A DNA stretch of 64,000 bases from Pestalotiopsis fici W106-1. Its lineage: Eukaryota; Ascomycota; Sordariomycetes; Amphisphaeriales; Sporocadaceae. Location of the stretch: the NCBI RefSeq assembly GCF_000516985.1, contig NW_006917102.1:1086643-1150642 (forward strand), read 5' to 3'. Of this stretch, positions 46,573 to 58,900 are shown one piece after another. A program made the position numbers and the translations under genes. Position 1 is the first letter of the stretch. The number at the start of each line of letters is the position of its first letter. The notes beneath the pieces were generated by a model. The model saw only the letters and a program-made list of their open reading frames with translations, was not told the DNA's origin and did not search any database.

Positions 46573-47436
46573 TTACAACTCCTGAGCACTCCATTCCTTC
46601 CAGCCCTTCTTTTCTCCAGGCAACCTGACACTTTCCCATTCCTCTCTCGTAATATTCTTCCAGTCATCCGGACTCAGCCAGCCAATGTAGGCACGGTCTC
46701 CGAACCCACCGACCCAGTAAATCTGCTGCACGACCAACCTCACGAATTCGGCCTCGTGAATGCGATTGCCAGGGAGCCAGTACTTGGCATCTGGGTGTGT
46801 ATCTACAAAGCACTTGGAAAGACTGGCAGTCGTCGGGAGCTTCTCCAGATATCCAATAATGGAAAATCGGGGCAGGTTGGCAGCCGAGTACGGCACGGGT
46901 TCCTTGTCCTCTTCCTCATCATCGTCGTCACCATCCTCGGAGTGACATTTACCCAGAACGCGGTCCAGGAGACTGCAGGGAGGTGCCGACTGGATACGCT
47001 TCGCTGGCGGGTAAGGAGGCGTCCACTGCAGGGCAAGGCTAATATTTGAGCCGGCGGCGACATTCTTGAAAGAAGTTGCAATATTGATGGCGAGAATCGT
47101 TGGGTTGCCATCCTCCTCACAGTCGGCAATGTAGTCCATGAGACCCACGGGTAGGCCGCCCAAGCCAGAAGGACGCCTCTCTTGATCCGAAACTCCGTCA
47201 TCGTCAGAGCTCATGTCCGACTTGGACGACCCGGGAAACACGGTGGATAGGACACCCAACGGCGTCCGATTCAGGATTCGCCGGCCTTGGACCGCAGACT
47301 CATACGACGTCGGTATTTTGTAGATGGATGCGGACGGGTCCTCTGGCATGGAAAATATATACTGGGGTTCTGTCAACGGTTCTGCCATACAGATGCCCAT
47401 ACAGGCGGCAAGCTGGAGCCCGCTCGATAGCTTCAT
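46573..47436 (-). CDS. Secreted CREG-like / pyridoxamine-oxidase-fold protein
   Basis: An intronless protein of 287 aa starting at an ATG. The N-terminus, MKLSSGLQLAACMGICMA, is a plausible signal peptide. ESAVQGRRILNRTPLGVLSTVF is the first strand region of CREG-like FMN-binding split-barrel proteins, followed by PVGLMDYIADC, TILAINIATSFKNVAAGSNISLALQW and LPRFSIIGYLEKL. CFVDTHPDAKYWLPGN and FVRLVVQQIYWVGGFGDRAYIGWL form the characteristic C-terminal half. An acidic insert of Asp and Glu lies between (about 165-182, EDGDDDDEEEDKEP). NIS and NIT may be N-glycosylation sites. CREG proteins are endolysosomal or secreted glycoproteins that often do not bind FMN; activity here is unknown. Confidence 0.88.
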   Translation of the reverse strand: MKLSSGLQLAACMGICMAEPLTEPQYIFSMPEDPSASIYKIPTSYESAVQGRRILNRTPLGVLSTVFPGSSKSDMSSDDDGVSDQERRPSGLGGLPVGLMDYIADCEEDGNPTILAINIATSFKNVAAGSNISLALQWTPPYPPAKRIQSAPPCSLLDRVLGKCHSEDGDDDDEEEDKEPVPYSAANLPRFSIIGYLEKLPTTASLSKCFVDTHPDAKYWLPGNRIHEAEFVRLVVQQIYWVGGFGDRAYIGWLSPDDWKNITREEWESVRLPGEKKGWKEWSAQEL

Positions 47437-48251
47437 GCTTGAGGTGTTTTTTTGCTTGGAAGCTTGAAATGTGTAGAGAAAAGGAGAAAGAAGTCACACT
47501 ACACTATCATGGAATGTTATCAAAGATGAGATCACAAAAAGACGACAATCTTAAACGTGAGCCAATTATAGTTTCCAAGTGATATTTGAATTATCAGATT
47601 CCGGCCTCGGCTACCTTGGAACATCTCTCGTGATGTGACCCGCATCATGAGACGATTGCTATCCGAAAACAGTTTAGCGCTCATACGGGAAACTCCGTGG
47701 TAAACCCATAAATCCATGACCACGATACTTTTAAAGGCAAGGGTTTCTGCCTCGAGAGGCACCTGCCAGACGCTCTCACACAGAGTGACAACCTGGTTAA
47801 TGTGCTAGATTCACATAGATGGATCTCTCTGCCTTTATCTCTCGACTATTAACATGATTGACTGTCTTGTTCTCGCTAGAGATGCTTCCAACGGCAAGAG
47901 CCATGTATCAGCTTGGAATCGGTCAAGTGAATATTTGACTGCCTGAGGCACGCAATTGGTGCTTTGAGTCACGCGGTAGAGGTGGCGATTGATTTATGCC
48001 ACCTATGATCCCCGCTAGTCCATAGTCCTCGCTACAAATATGCAACAAAGCCGTTATTCTCACCTAGCGCTTTCTTTCCATGACTCCACTCCCACAATTC
48101 CACATTTCTCTGTGCCCGCGTCAAAAATCATTGAGCGCCTCGAATCCCACTCAGTCCGCCAACCCCGAGCACCTGCGACAACTTTTACATCGCAACACCC
48201 AGCTAATCGACAAATTTCCATCACTCGACAAGTCATCAGACATCATTCAAG
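47437..48251. other. Divergent promoter region of CREG-like gene and RPS30
   Basis: 815 bp between divergent starts. No ORF is convincing. The part before 48252 should include the ribosomal-protein promoter; I cannot name an element with confidence. Confidence 0.45.
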
Positions 48252-48872
48252 ATGGGTAAGGTTCACGGATCTCTCGCCCGTGCTGGGTAAGTCAAAGCCA
48301 CCAGGAAACACCCCCTTTGCTCTCGGTCGCAGTTGCTGACAATTCCCACAGCAAGGTCAAGTCTCAGACCCCCAAGGTACGACCACGAAATTTTTCCCGA
48401 AACGCATCGAGCTCTTGAGTATTTGGTTATTTTTTCCGGAAGCAACGCATGGACGGACCTCTGGACGAAATGGAGTTTGATGGATAGGACGCCTCGACGA
48501 CAGCAAGCATCTGCCCCGACTACGATTTCGCCACTCAGCTCGACGACGACACCAACTCCTCATCCATCAGTGCTCGCATCATCGCAGAACCCACGACGCC
48601 ATCACATCCGAATAATTGATACCAAATACTCGGGAGCTTGATATCGGTCACGATCTGGACAGGCGACTAATCCCCATCTTTGTACAGGTTGAGAAGCAGG
48701 AGAAGGCCAAGACCCCCAAGGGCCGTGCCAAGAAGAGACTCACGTACACCCGCCGTTTCGTGAACGTCACCCTCACTGGTGGCAAGAGAAAGGTACGTCA
48801 CTTATAATTCCTCCCGGGCCAGAAGTACAGTGAACTAACCACCCGCAGATGAACCCCAACCCCGGCGCATAA
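48252..48872 (+). CDS. RPS30: 40S ribosomal protein S30 (eS30)
   Basis: Four small exons (48252-48286, 48352-48376, 48688-48792, 48849-48872) give 62 aa. The translated sequence [19 protein letters not shown], then [34 protein letters not shown] and MNPNPGA, is eS30 over its full length. It is very basic and belongs to the small subunit head region. As in other fungi there is no N-terminal ubiquitin-like (FUBI) fusion. The first exon is only 35 nt and the second 25 nt; intron 2 is 311 nt, much longer than most introns in this window. I looked for C/D-box motifs in it and saw none that was convincing. Confidence 0.97.
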
Positions 48873-51023
48873 GCGGATCGATCTGATCAGGTTCGAAGAG
48901 GGCAGCCGACGCCATGTGTAGGGGAATGGAAGGCGATGGACGGGTTCGAGGTCTATCAACCTCTTGCCCTGAGCGTCCACCTCAGTCGCATATGACTGAC
49001 CACTACTGCTTCTGCCCTAGTTACGTTTGGGAAATGAAGGGTTCATGAAATACGGAAAGGAATGGATGCTTTCTACGGAGTCTTTCGATGTCTTTCAGGC
49101 TTTAGTCATTTGCATCTTTCCGGCTTCTCGTCTGTACATCGCAGATAACCGCCCGGCATGGCGGAGGCAAAAAGTGCCAGGGAATAGAAATATGTCCTGG
49201 AAATACCGTACAACCATGTTCGACTCTCGTAGGAGTGAAAGGCTATAATGACTTTGTGAATGGCCGGCATCTGTAAACCACACGTCTTGCACCATGTAAG
49301 CCCGGGAACTACTTGTGCCATGGTACATGTTAGCCGGCGCCGTTGCAGCCTGTCCCATCCCTGAACTGTCTGCAATATTCCAAGGCATCATGGCATGTTG
49401 AGAGGCTGTATTTGTATATGTACTTATTTGACTTCTAACGATAACGGCAAGCTCACCGTGCAGCTTTTTAGATCATTCGCCACTCTAGAGGGGTCTTGGC
49501 TGCTGGAAAACAACAGAAGGGCTCGAGATGTGTCTCGTCTCCCGTAGCTACAGATGATCGCTGACAAACCCGAGAGCCTGTTAAAGGTAGACCTAATGCT
49601 GGCAACCCAGGAAATCGGTCTCCTTCCCATGATGGATTGTTAACCAGGACTCGGTCTTGACAAAGGGAATAATGTGACTACGCATGCTTCAGCTTTTCCA
49701 AGGCTGTCGATGGCGTTGTTGCTCCGACATGAACATATTGAAGAAGGACCCTGGCCAGCAGATCGAATAAACCTCGTCGATGGCCACCCATTGCCATTTA
49801 TTTAGAACCATGAAGGAATATTTGAAGCCTGTCAACAGCTGTACAAGTATATGGGAGGCTATTATGCCCATCGGTTCTGAGCCTCCGTCGTGAATTGAAC
49901 TCGGCGATAATATCCTCTACCAGCATGTCTGGCACGCTCAACGTCGAATCTACCATTTCAACAACCGGTTTGGGATCTTCAAGAATGCAGAATTTTTCAC
50001 TCCATACAATGCCTTTGTCGAGAGACACGTTTGATGCTATTTGAGCGAACTTATCATCATGACATTATCATTGGAACAAGTAGATAGGTACAGTTTGTCT
50101 GTAAGCTGTTGAAAAATGGATTCGCAGAGGGCGAGGGATCTAATCGCCTATTGTCAAGTCGTAGGGATAATCGTCTGCCAACCGAGTTGAAGGTTTTGGA
50201 TGCAGCAGAAGTGAATAGTTGAATATGTAAAAGTACGGCAATGCAATCGACCAAGACGAGATATCCCTGGTTCCATACTCGACACCACACATTCTCGCTG
50301 GTCATATGCTAATGTTCAGCAGCTTTGATGTTTCTGATACGAGTTGGATAGTCTTCTGTGCCCAATTACGACCCTTTGAGTCTTACATGCTGTTACACTA
50401 TGAGAATAATCTGTGAAGTAAGACAGGTCGTAATCAAGATGCTTCAGATTACTTTAGGGATGACTTTCAAAAAGGGAAAGGGAAGAGATCCTCACTTGGA
50501 GTAGATGATTGAATGAACAGCGGCTGAAAAAGAACCAAGGACTCTACAGTAGAACTAATACAATTCCATGTTTTCCATACTCGTCGTTGGAAGCCTTACC
50601 ACACGCTCCAAAAAGAAAAACGCAAAATTACTAGACACTGTCTCGTACTCCAGACCTGCGCCTTTATTTTTTTTATTTTTTATTTTTCCATCACACTGGT
50701 AACATTTATGAAATAAGCAGATTCGATAGCTCCACTGTGTTGACACTTGGCTCATGCCGGGTGAACTGAAGAGCCGAGTCACAAAAACCCAGCCTCGGTA
50801 AGGAAGATGATTTAATATTTACAATATTTCAAGCATCCTAGGTAATCCATGCTTGCCATCGGACATAATGAAACTATGGGAATAGTGTTGAACTCGTAAA
50901 GGATGGCAGGATTGCATACATTGATTTCAATCATCAAACAAGAGTTCTATTGTCATGCTATTATATTCAACGAACCAAGGACACAACGTGGAAATCAAAG
51001 CTCGACTCTCAAGCAAGGATACC
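48873..51023. other. Intergenic region, perhaps with gene remnants
   Basis: About 2.1 kb between RPS30 and the 3' end of the WSC gene. An open frame on the minus strand at 49798-50028 has reasonable composition (SEKFCILEDPKPVVEMVD) but only a GTG upstream, and no recognised family; it may be part of a lost gene. The rest shows short ORFs and a T/A-rich run near 50666-50690. Confidence 0.4.
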
Positions 51024-52978
51024 TCATCTCCCCGCCCAATCCATTATCGTCGGACTCCCCAAGATACTGGACCCAACCGTCGAAGCCGAAGCCGGGCTCA
51101 CTCCGTCCTCATTGACGTGCCGCTTCAGTGTATTGTCCTTCTCATTGCTGCTGCGGCTGTCCGGCGGCGAGGCGACAAAAGGCACACCGTGTCCCTGCAT
51201 TGGCGGGCTCGGCAAGTCCTTCCAGACTCTCGAGTCAAAGTTGAACCTCTCTCCTGCCTCGAGAGGGGGGAGGATGGGGCTGTCAAAGTTCATGGTCTCG
51301 GGCCTCTGTACCAGCGGGAGTTTTGGCAGCGTTGGCTGCATGTCCTTGCGCGCGCCGACCATGTCTCGGGCACCCGTCAGACTCCTCCCACCTCGGCCGA
51401 GCTGGCTGGTCTGGACATTGAGACCAGGTCCCGCGCCCGGCCTCTGCAGCTTCAGCGGAGGCACCGGTCTCACGCCCTCGGTGCTCGTGCTGGTGAAGCT
51501 CATGGTCGAGGGGCTCTGCAGCGGAGTATCTCTTCCCACTTCAAAGGTCGCCACGCTACCACGACGCGGCGGCCTCTGAGGTGCTGCGCCTCCCCGTCCA
51601 TACCCGGGACCTCTGCTCAGGAGATGGGGTGGACCAGGTGGCAGCGGTGCATTGGGCGGGCCGTATGGGGTCGACAAACGCCGGCGATGCCAGGCCCGGT
51701 CACCGAGTCCGTGGATACCAGCTGAAGGCGGCGGACTCGCGATTCGTGGCGACGAGGGGACACCGTTTGCGCTGTGGTCGATCGTGCGCCACTGCACCGC
51801 CGAGCTGTTGCCCTCTGTCGGGACTGCCAGCCCAGTATTTGTGTCGGACATGAGGGTGGTGTATAGGCTGTCTCTATCTTGGGCCGGATGTTCGCCTGTT
51901 GCAACCATGTGAGCTGGCTTGGGTGAAAGGTTTTGTTGCTTGGCGCCCTTCTCCAACGCTGGTGTCGTCGGTACCAAACCTTCCTTGATGGCCAAGTGGA
52001 TGTCGTCGTGTACATTAGCATTGGTAGCCAATATCCCCAAAGGCTGCTTCTGCTTTACGGCAGTGGAGTCCTGATGCTTGGACAGCATGGCATCAACGTG
52101 AGCATTCTGCAAAGCCTTTTTCTTTCGCTGGAACCGGAGGCAGAAGAAGAGGATGGCCGCAAGGACTAGAATGCCTGATACCGAGCCTGCGACGGCACCG
52201 ACTGGACTAGATGAGCCAGAGCCCTGATTATCTGGTGCTGCACTGGTGGGAGGAAGCCGGTTGGGTTTGGGTTCGTTGCTGTTGCTGGACTGCGTCGGGG
52301 TTGCGTCTGATGCCACGGCCTTCTTTGCGTCTGGAACGTAATTGTATATTGCAAGGTTTTCGCTTCCACCACACGAGAGCTTGGGATCTCCAGAGCATGG
52401 CCTCGTGCAGTTCTTGGCGTCGAGCTTTTCTGCGTCTGAAGCAATCGTCATACCACAATAGCATTCGCTTTTGCAATTCCACGTTAGCCACAGGTATAAA
52501 CTGTGAATTATTATGGCATGACATAGACACACCTTCCATTCTTCATGCCGGCATATTTGAAATGATCCGCTGATGCTCCTTTCGGCGGCGAGAGCGCAAA
52601 GCATCCTTGAAGACACGAGTATACGGTGAGCTCCGTAGTGTTGACCGACGATGGCGATGCGAAATCCGACTCTTTTCCAAATGGATGACCTCCCGCGCCG
52701 TCTAGACCACTCTGACCATAACAGCCCAGCAATTCGTATTTTGCATCTCCTGGCACGAGTGTTGGCTTGTACGCAATCGTGACCGTTGTCGTCCTCGTCG
52801 TGGTGCTTCGGATTGTCGAGGTCGGTTCGTCCCTCTTGACCGGCTCATCCCTCTTCACCGGCGCGCCGACCACCGAGACCGTCCGCCTGGCAAGGCACGC
52901 CGTGAGCAGCAGGCCACCAACTAGCATTGCCCGGACATAGATGCGCTTCGTGTATAGTGTTTCGAATATGGGTAGCAT
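51024..52978 (-). CDS. WSC-domain transmembrane sensor-like protein
   Basis: Two exons (52978-52533 and 52467-51024) give 629 aa. The intron has donor GTGTGT, branch GGCTAAC and acceptor AAAG, restoring MKNGSECYCGM. A hydrophobic N-terminal segment AMLVGGLLLTACLA serves as signal; the start may be ATG at 52978 or an internal ATG just before this segment. A short Thr-rich stretch (STTTRTTTVTI) precedes one WSC domain (about 82-195: LLGCYGQSG, CLQGCF, SECYCG, CTRPCSGDPKLSCGG). A Ser/Pro-rich spacer of about 50 residues leads to the membrane helix (PVGAVAGSVSGILVLAAILFFCL, about 243-265), followed by FQRKKK and a cytosolic tail of about 360 residues that is Ser/Pro-rich. WSC proteins sense cell-wall stress and signal to Rho1 and Pkc1; the extracellular spacer here is shorter than in the classic sensors. 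Confidence 0.9.
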
Positions 52979-55900
52979 TTTCCAACGTCGTCATGGTATC
53001 TTCCAAACATGAGGTGGCGTATTGCTATCCATCGTACCCGAGTGGCCCGCCCGTTCTTGTTTCCATTGGGGCCGCTCCATGGTTTTCCCATCTCTTGTCA
53101 TTCATGGGAGCGCAGTTGGGACACAAAGCCAGTGCTCAGCCACCAACCCTCGAGGACAAAGGCATCTTTGTGTGGCATCTTTGTTTGCAGCCCCCAAGGA
53201 CCCGAACTCGTTCAGACATTTTCGGCAATCGCGATTTCGAAAGGTGAGCCCGTCATCTCATCCATAACCCGATACCCAAATCGCCCTCCATATTCATCGT
53301 CCTCTGCCGCTGTCGTTCATATATAGCATGGCGATCTGGTTGCAAGCCGCATGGGGCAGAGTCGTTCTTTCGAGTCATACTGGGGAAAAGGACCAAAGGG
53401 AAAGAAGAAAAAGAAGAAGAAGAACTGCTAGGAAGGATCCTAGGCATTTGGATTTCCCAAATGATGTGCGAAACAAGAGGTACGCCATAGCCATGGCGTG
53501 AGATAAGCTAACAATGGCGACGACTCCGATAAGGTCCGCTTCAAGTGTTGGTCGTTATCCGACGAACCCCAGGATTGAACAGAAGGGAAAGCCTCACGAA
53601 ATTTCATCAAAGGAACCTACCATTTTCAGCCCTAGGTATTAATCACTATCTATTACATTATCTTGGAGCAGGGAAGATAGCGATCGCGTGCTCATCTTTG
53701 GGGTGGGAGCCATCTGTGTTGGCAGAGCCTCACTGGGTCTTTTTTCTTCTTGGGAGGAGCTCCCACAAGACGATCTGATAAGAGAGTTTGGTTACTGATG
53801 AGCGGTAGAGCTCCATCCGCCTCCGAACGCTACGAGACGGACGTGACCGAATCATTTGGTTTCCCCCAGAGATCGATCATCTTGATAAATATAGCAGCCA
53901 ACTCAGATTTCTATTTATTGTTTTGCAAGTTGGCACCACATCACCCTAGGCATCTAAACAAAGCCCGCCCCGGGTGTCGCGTGCCCGTACAATTGATACG
54001 GAACAGGCCAATAACGTCGGTTTCAGAAATCTATCTGAGCCGTCTTGTTCAATGGCTGGCCCAGACACTGCCTGCTGTGTTATCTTGCGATCGCCGCGAC
54101 AGGCGCCAAGGTGACACCTGCCGCATTCATTCTGCAGTAGGCTGGGGTAAAACCTGCCCAGGCTGAGAGAAAGATACGATAGCAGATTGGCGACTCTCTA
54201 TCGCTGGTACATAATAGTCACGATCTCCCCGACGGGTCGAGTTTTTAGAGCCTTTTACAATCACAATCCCAATAGCTCGACCTTGGAAATGCGAATCAAG
54301 ACGACAGCGACGACGAAAACGGTAACCATGCAAGCGATGCCGGAGAACGTGGGCACGTGAGCACCATAGACGAGCCAACCATTCACTTCAATGCAACCAA
54401 AAGCGGCAGCGCAGCGGTGCCCTCAAAAAACAAAAAACTGAAAACGGCCATACCATCGAAGGTGGCTGATCATAAGTCATCGGGCCATGTCAACTGTGTC
54501 GAATTACCTACCAACCAAGGTTATACAAAACAGCTACCATCTTTGGGACCCCCAAAGGGAAAAAAAGCACTCGCGGCAAAGACTCGAGAGAATGACGGAT
54601 GACCTCAGCCAGCAGGAAAACCATCGCCGCCACTCGTCCAGTCTTGATGAAGATCTGCTTGGTCGTGGAGGATCTCGCACACGACGTCCCAAGTGACCCA
54701 AAATGGATCCAGGATCACTTACCATTTACCACTCTCTTTCTCCCTCTCTCTCTGCCTGCCCCGAGACCTTGACCCATATACGCGAAAAGCGCCCCCCCGC
54801 ACCCTCTGGCCTGACTTTTTGGCTGGGTAGATGACCACGGCCCACGGCCCACCCACCCACATACCCTGGCCCGTCTTCAACTCCCACATGCTGCTCCAAA
54901 GGTGACCCCCACATCCTGACGTTTCAACTCATAAGACATTGCCGTCTTAGTCGACAAGAACTAGTGCTGCTTTGGGAACTGACTCCGTGACCGTTTGTTG
55001 CCCAGTCGCATGGAATGGCCGGTGATCGCACATCTAATAATGCCTCGGGCTTCTTGTGCGGTCATTTTCCGACGGAGAGATTGAATGCGGCATGTATTCA
55101 GTCGCGCCTGATTGCTTGGCTGGAAGAATCAAAGAAAGAGCGAACAAAAAAGAAACGATCATGTCCGCCCGTAACTAGGTGCCAAAAGTCGTCGCGGCTT
55201 GCGTCCGTCCGTCCGTCTATTTTGCTGCTATATTCCGTACAACAGTTCCAGACTTTGAGTCTACCGCTACCAATTTCTCCGGCGCCGACTGTGCACTGTC
55301 GGTGACTAGAAGTGGTTGGAGGCATGACCTAGCCGAGTAATAAACCAGCCAACTCGCCTAGTGGCACGATTATAACCAACTGGCCCATCAGATTGCGCGT
55401 TACGACAAAATGGACTGGGCTTTTCAGCCGCCTGTATGATCCTCTGCCAATCTAGTAGGATTTAGTTAGACTGGCGGATATCGCGTGTGCAAGTCGCATC
55501 TTTGTTTGAGATGTCTACACGCCTTTGGCGGAGACCATTGGTAGGCTCGGGCTCTCTGCGGAATACTATGTACTAGAAACGCCTTCTAGCCGAGTTGACG
55601 GACCTGGGTTCTGGTTGGGCTTGGTGGTCGGTACTCTGTAGTAGTAATAGTAGTAGTCATGAATCGTTCTCGAGGCTTGGTAATACCTGCTACGACACGA
55701 CACCAGCGTGCCCTGCGCATCGCCAAATTTAGCTGACATGACTCGATCAACTTACCCATCTCGTGCTACAAGCAACTACGAGAGAAATTCGGGCCGGGTA
55801 TAAGAAAAAGCATGTCATGTTGGACGTCTTTCATCCATGTTCTTGACTCTGTGACAGGTCAGCAGGCGGGATTATAATCTAAACCATTGCCAAAATCATG

Positions 55901-58900
55901 CGAGATCCAAACTTTTGGTTTACATTACGAAGACAAAACTCCCCCAGAGACCCTGAATCACTAAACTGGAGAGAAGGCTGCTAGACTGTGACGCTTTTAC
56001 GTAGCACATGGCGTTTGCCCAGAGTCGCAAAGACCAGTCCGTGGACTTTGCTGGGCGGTTTGCCAGGGTGTTCCTAAGCTTATTGCTGGTGGGCACGGTT
56101 GTCGCCCATGCTAGATTCAAAAAAGAAATGGCAGTGCTGGTGCGTTACAACACGGGAGCGATTTTCAGGGTCCTGGCGGTGTCTCCGTCTCGCCTGCTAC
56201 CCGCTATAGTAAGGCTGCCCGTCGTCTCCAGATGCCAATTGCCGTTGTAGGTACCGTCCGTACGTCACTAGAGAAACAGAACGAGTTGGCGCATTCGAGA
56301 AGCCTGAAAATAAATAATAATCAACAGAAAACAAAGAATGGAATCTTTGGCTTTGACCTCGTCTTGGTGGTTTTAGGGTACCGAGGATATGGCCGTCGCT
56401 AGTCCAAGCTGATGCCGAATACAATGCAAGAAACAAACATGTGGCGCTCTCTTGTGCAGTAGTATAGCAATAATGGCTGAACGTTGTCGATTCCGAATGC
56501 AAATAGCTGAGCCGTGGCTGGTCGGCACTTGTGCTTGTCTTTCGATTCGATCGTTACGGAATTGTTACTAGATCCAAACTCGCGACTTGTCAAGTCTGAA
56601 GCATTGTGGCTTTCTTTCCTTCTCGTCAAGCACCTCTGGGTAACATTGTTTCTCCAGCGACGGGCAGACGTAGGGCATTCGCAAAGAGCATCTGTAAGTA
56701 TCCAGATTTTCTACGGCATTTTCCCGTGGCAATGTGTTTCTCCATGCGCTTTGGTTCGGGTAATGGTCGTCACCGCAAAATTCATGGGCAAGAGGGCCCA
56801 CAGTCATCTGGGGCACCAGGTTACACGAACGCCTCCATATTTGACTCACCGATGGCGGTTTAAACAGCGGCAACTCTGTATCGTAGCAAGCGAAGGGAGT
56901 ATATTCTGCCGGCAGTTTAAAAAGATCGACGTTGGAAATGCTGTGTGCAGAGCCACGCGCAGAGCAAAGACTGGAGAACAAAAACCTTCTAGAACAGCAT
57001 GCCTAGAAGCGCCGGTTGTCGAGTGAGGAAAATGACTTGCTGTTGGTCAATGAATACACTGTCCCTCTAAAAAAGAGCTCACGAGTCTCGAGCTCTGAAA
57101 ACAGCGGTGCTTCGTCTGTCTGGTGGCCAGACGATGCCGCCCAATTGACTTTCAACATTCGGCAGCTAGGAACCCCGGAGGGCCCGTATTGCTTAGAGGC
57201 TTAAACCAAGAGCGGGTTAGAGCAGCCCACCGTCTTCTTTGCGCTGCACCAAACAAGCCCATTCTCAAGGAATTTACCGACTGCTGCTAAACAATGGCTT
57301 GTGATCCGTGAATCATAGTGCTGCTACAGGCGGTCTTTTGCTTGTCCTACGACGCAGGTCCTCGGGCTGCACAGAGTATTAGCATATGCTTGGCTCGTCA
57401 CATAAACTAACTAGCAAGCCAAGTAAGTGCTGAGATCCCGATCATCGTGATTCTGAGATGGCTTCTTGAAGCTCTTTCTCCAATTGTCTGCTTCGACATG
57501 AAGCAGGATTCTAGTGCTCTGAATCCATGGCCTCGGACTGGATGTAGAAATGCAGTTGTGGTCGAGAGAGTGGGGGTTCACTCGAGTCTAGTCGTATTGA
57601 GCTCCATGCACGAGCAGGGGCAGCCCTTGAGCTTGTAATGACTTGCATGTAGAGATACTTTGAGGTACTGCAGAACCCAACGACGGGTGGTGAGTCTGGC
57701 TGGCTGCCATTCAACGACAGTTAATACTCAGATGTGGAACTCCCACCACGAACCCTTTGAAAGAGTATGTGGTGGCCTGGACCCATGCAGACGAGATCTG
57801 CTTGCCAGCATCATACTGTGTGTATGAACCGACCTCTTTCATCAGTTTCGGGAGCACTCGCCGACGCCGCAGCTGTTCTACCCCTCAAATTAATGAAGTC
57901 TACTCACTGCGCATCTTTGTAGGTATTGGATACCTCATTGGGCGCTTTTGATTGAATTGTCTGGCGGGCCAACGGTGAGTGAGTGAGTAAGGATTCTGGG
58001 TGTTTGTAAAATGTAGGTGGAGGAAAAAGTCACAGGTCGGTCCGTCGTCCGGCCAGGGTCTCTTCTCCTCCCGATTGCTGGGCGTCGGAGACGATGATGC
58101 TGTTGCGGCACAGCGAGACCATGTCTGGTTAGATGGAGCGGTCGCGTCGACTAGCCGTTGCTGAAGCCCCATTCATAAAAGGGACCCTCTTCTGCGTGGT
58201 TGTGTGCACTGTAGCGTGCTGCTGCTAGCTGTAGTGTAGTGGAAGGTAAATAATAAGTAAAGTAGGTAGGCTTGGTAGGGTAGTTGGGCAAGCTAGGTAG
58301 CGTTGCCGGGAGGTTGTTACTGTGGTGTACTTGGGTGACTGCCATTTCCTATGATCAGCGTCTGGTGGCTCCTTCACACGTTGCTGTTGAATGAACGGAA
58401 ATTGTGCTCGGATATGCCAGTCCCACAGTTGCCACTGAACAAACTCGAGCGTCGGTTCATATCCTCTTTGGCGAGGCTGACGGGGCACTCCGGCAGCTTG
58501 CAACCAGCCCATATAATTGGCAAGCATTCAGGGCTTACCTTTTGCCATTTGCCAACCACGAATACTTGACTGGCAAACTGGGTGGTGGGTTCGGCAGGCA
58601 ACCGGGGTGAGTGAGGAGAACGGAGGGGGAAAAAGAGAGGAGAAAACAGTTTGAGCATCCAGTCCATCACCGGGAACGGCAACAGACCTGCGGAGATCCC
58701 TCTTTGTTCGAGTATAGCTCTCGAAATGGGCGCGGAGCCCGTGCAGTTGAATAGTTCCCGTGTCTGAAGAGAGGGGAACGAGGTGCCGTAGTACGGAGTA
58801 TGGACCACTCACACTGATGAAAGTGCCCGCTCGACTGCCTGTACATACCACAATGCCTATGTACGACTAACTACTGTTTACGACGACGATGGCAACCTCA

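Noticed and set aside
48377..48687. snoRNA hosted in the long RPS30 intron
   Set aside because: No convincing C box with a paired D box was visible by eye; a covariance-model scan would be decisive.
49798..50028. Short minus-strand ORF downstream of RPS30
   Set aside because: It has no ATG at its start, no family match and unresolved context; noted only as a possible remnant.
56514..57026. 170-codon plus-strand ORF
   Set aside because: It starts at GTG rather than ATG and has no recognisable content.
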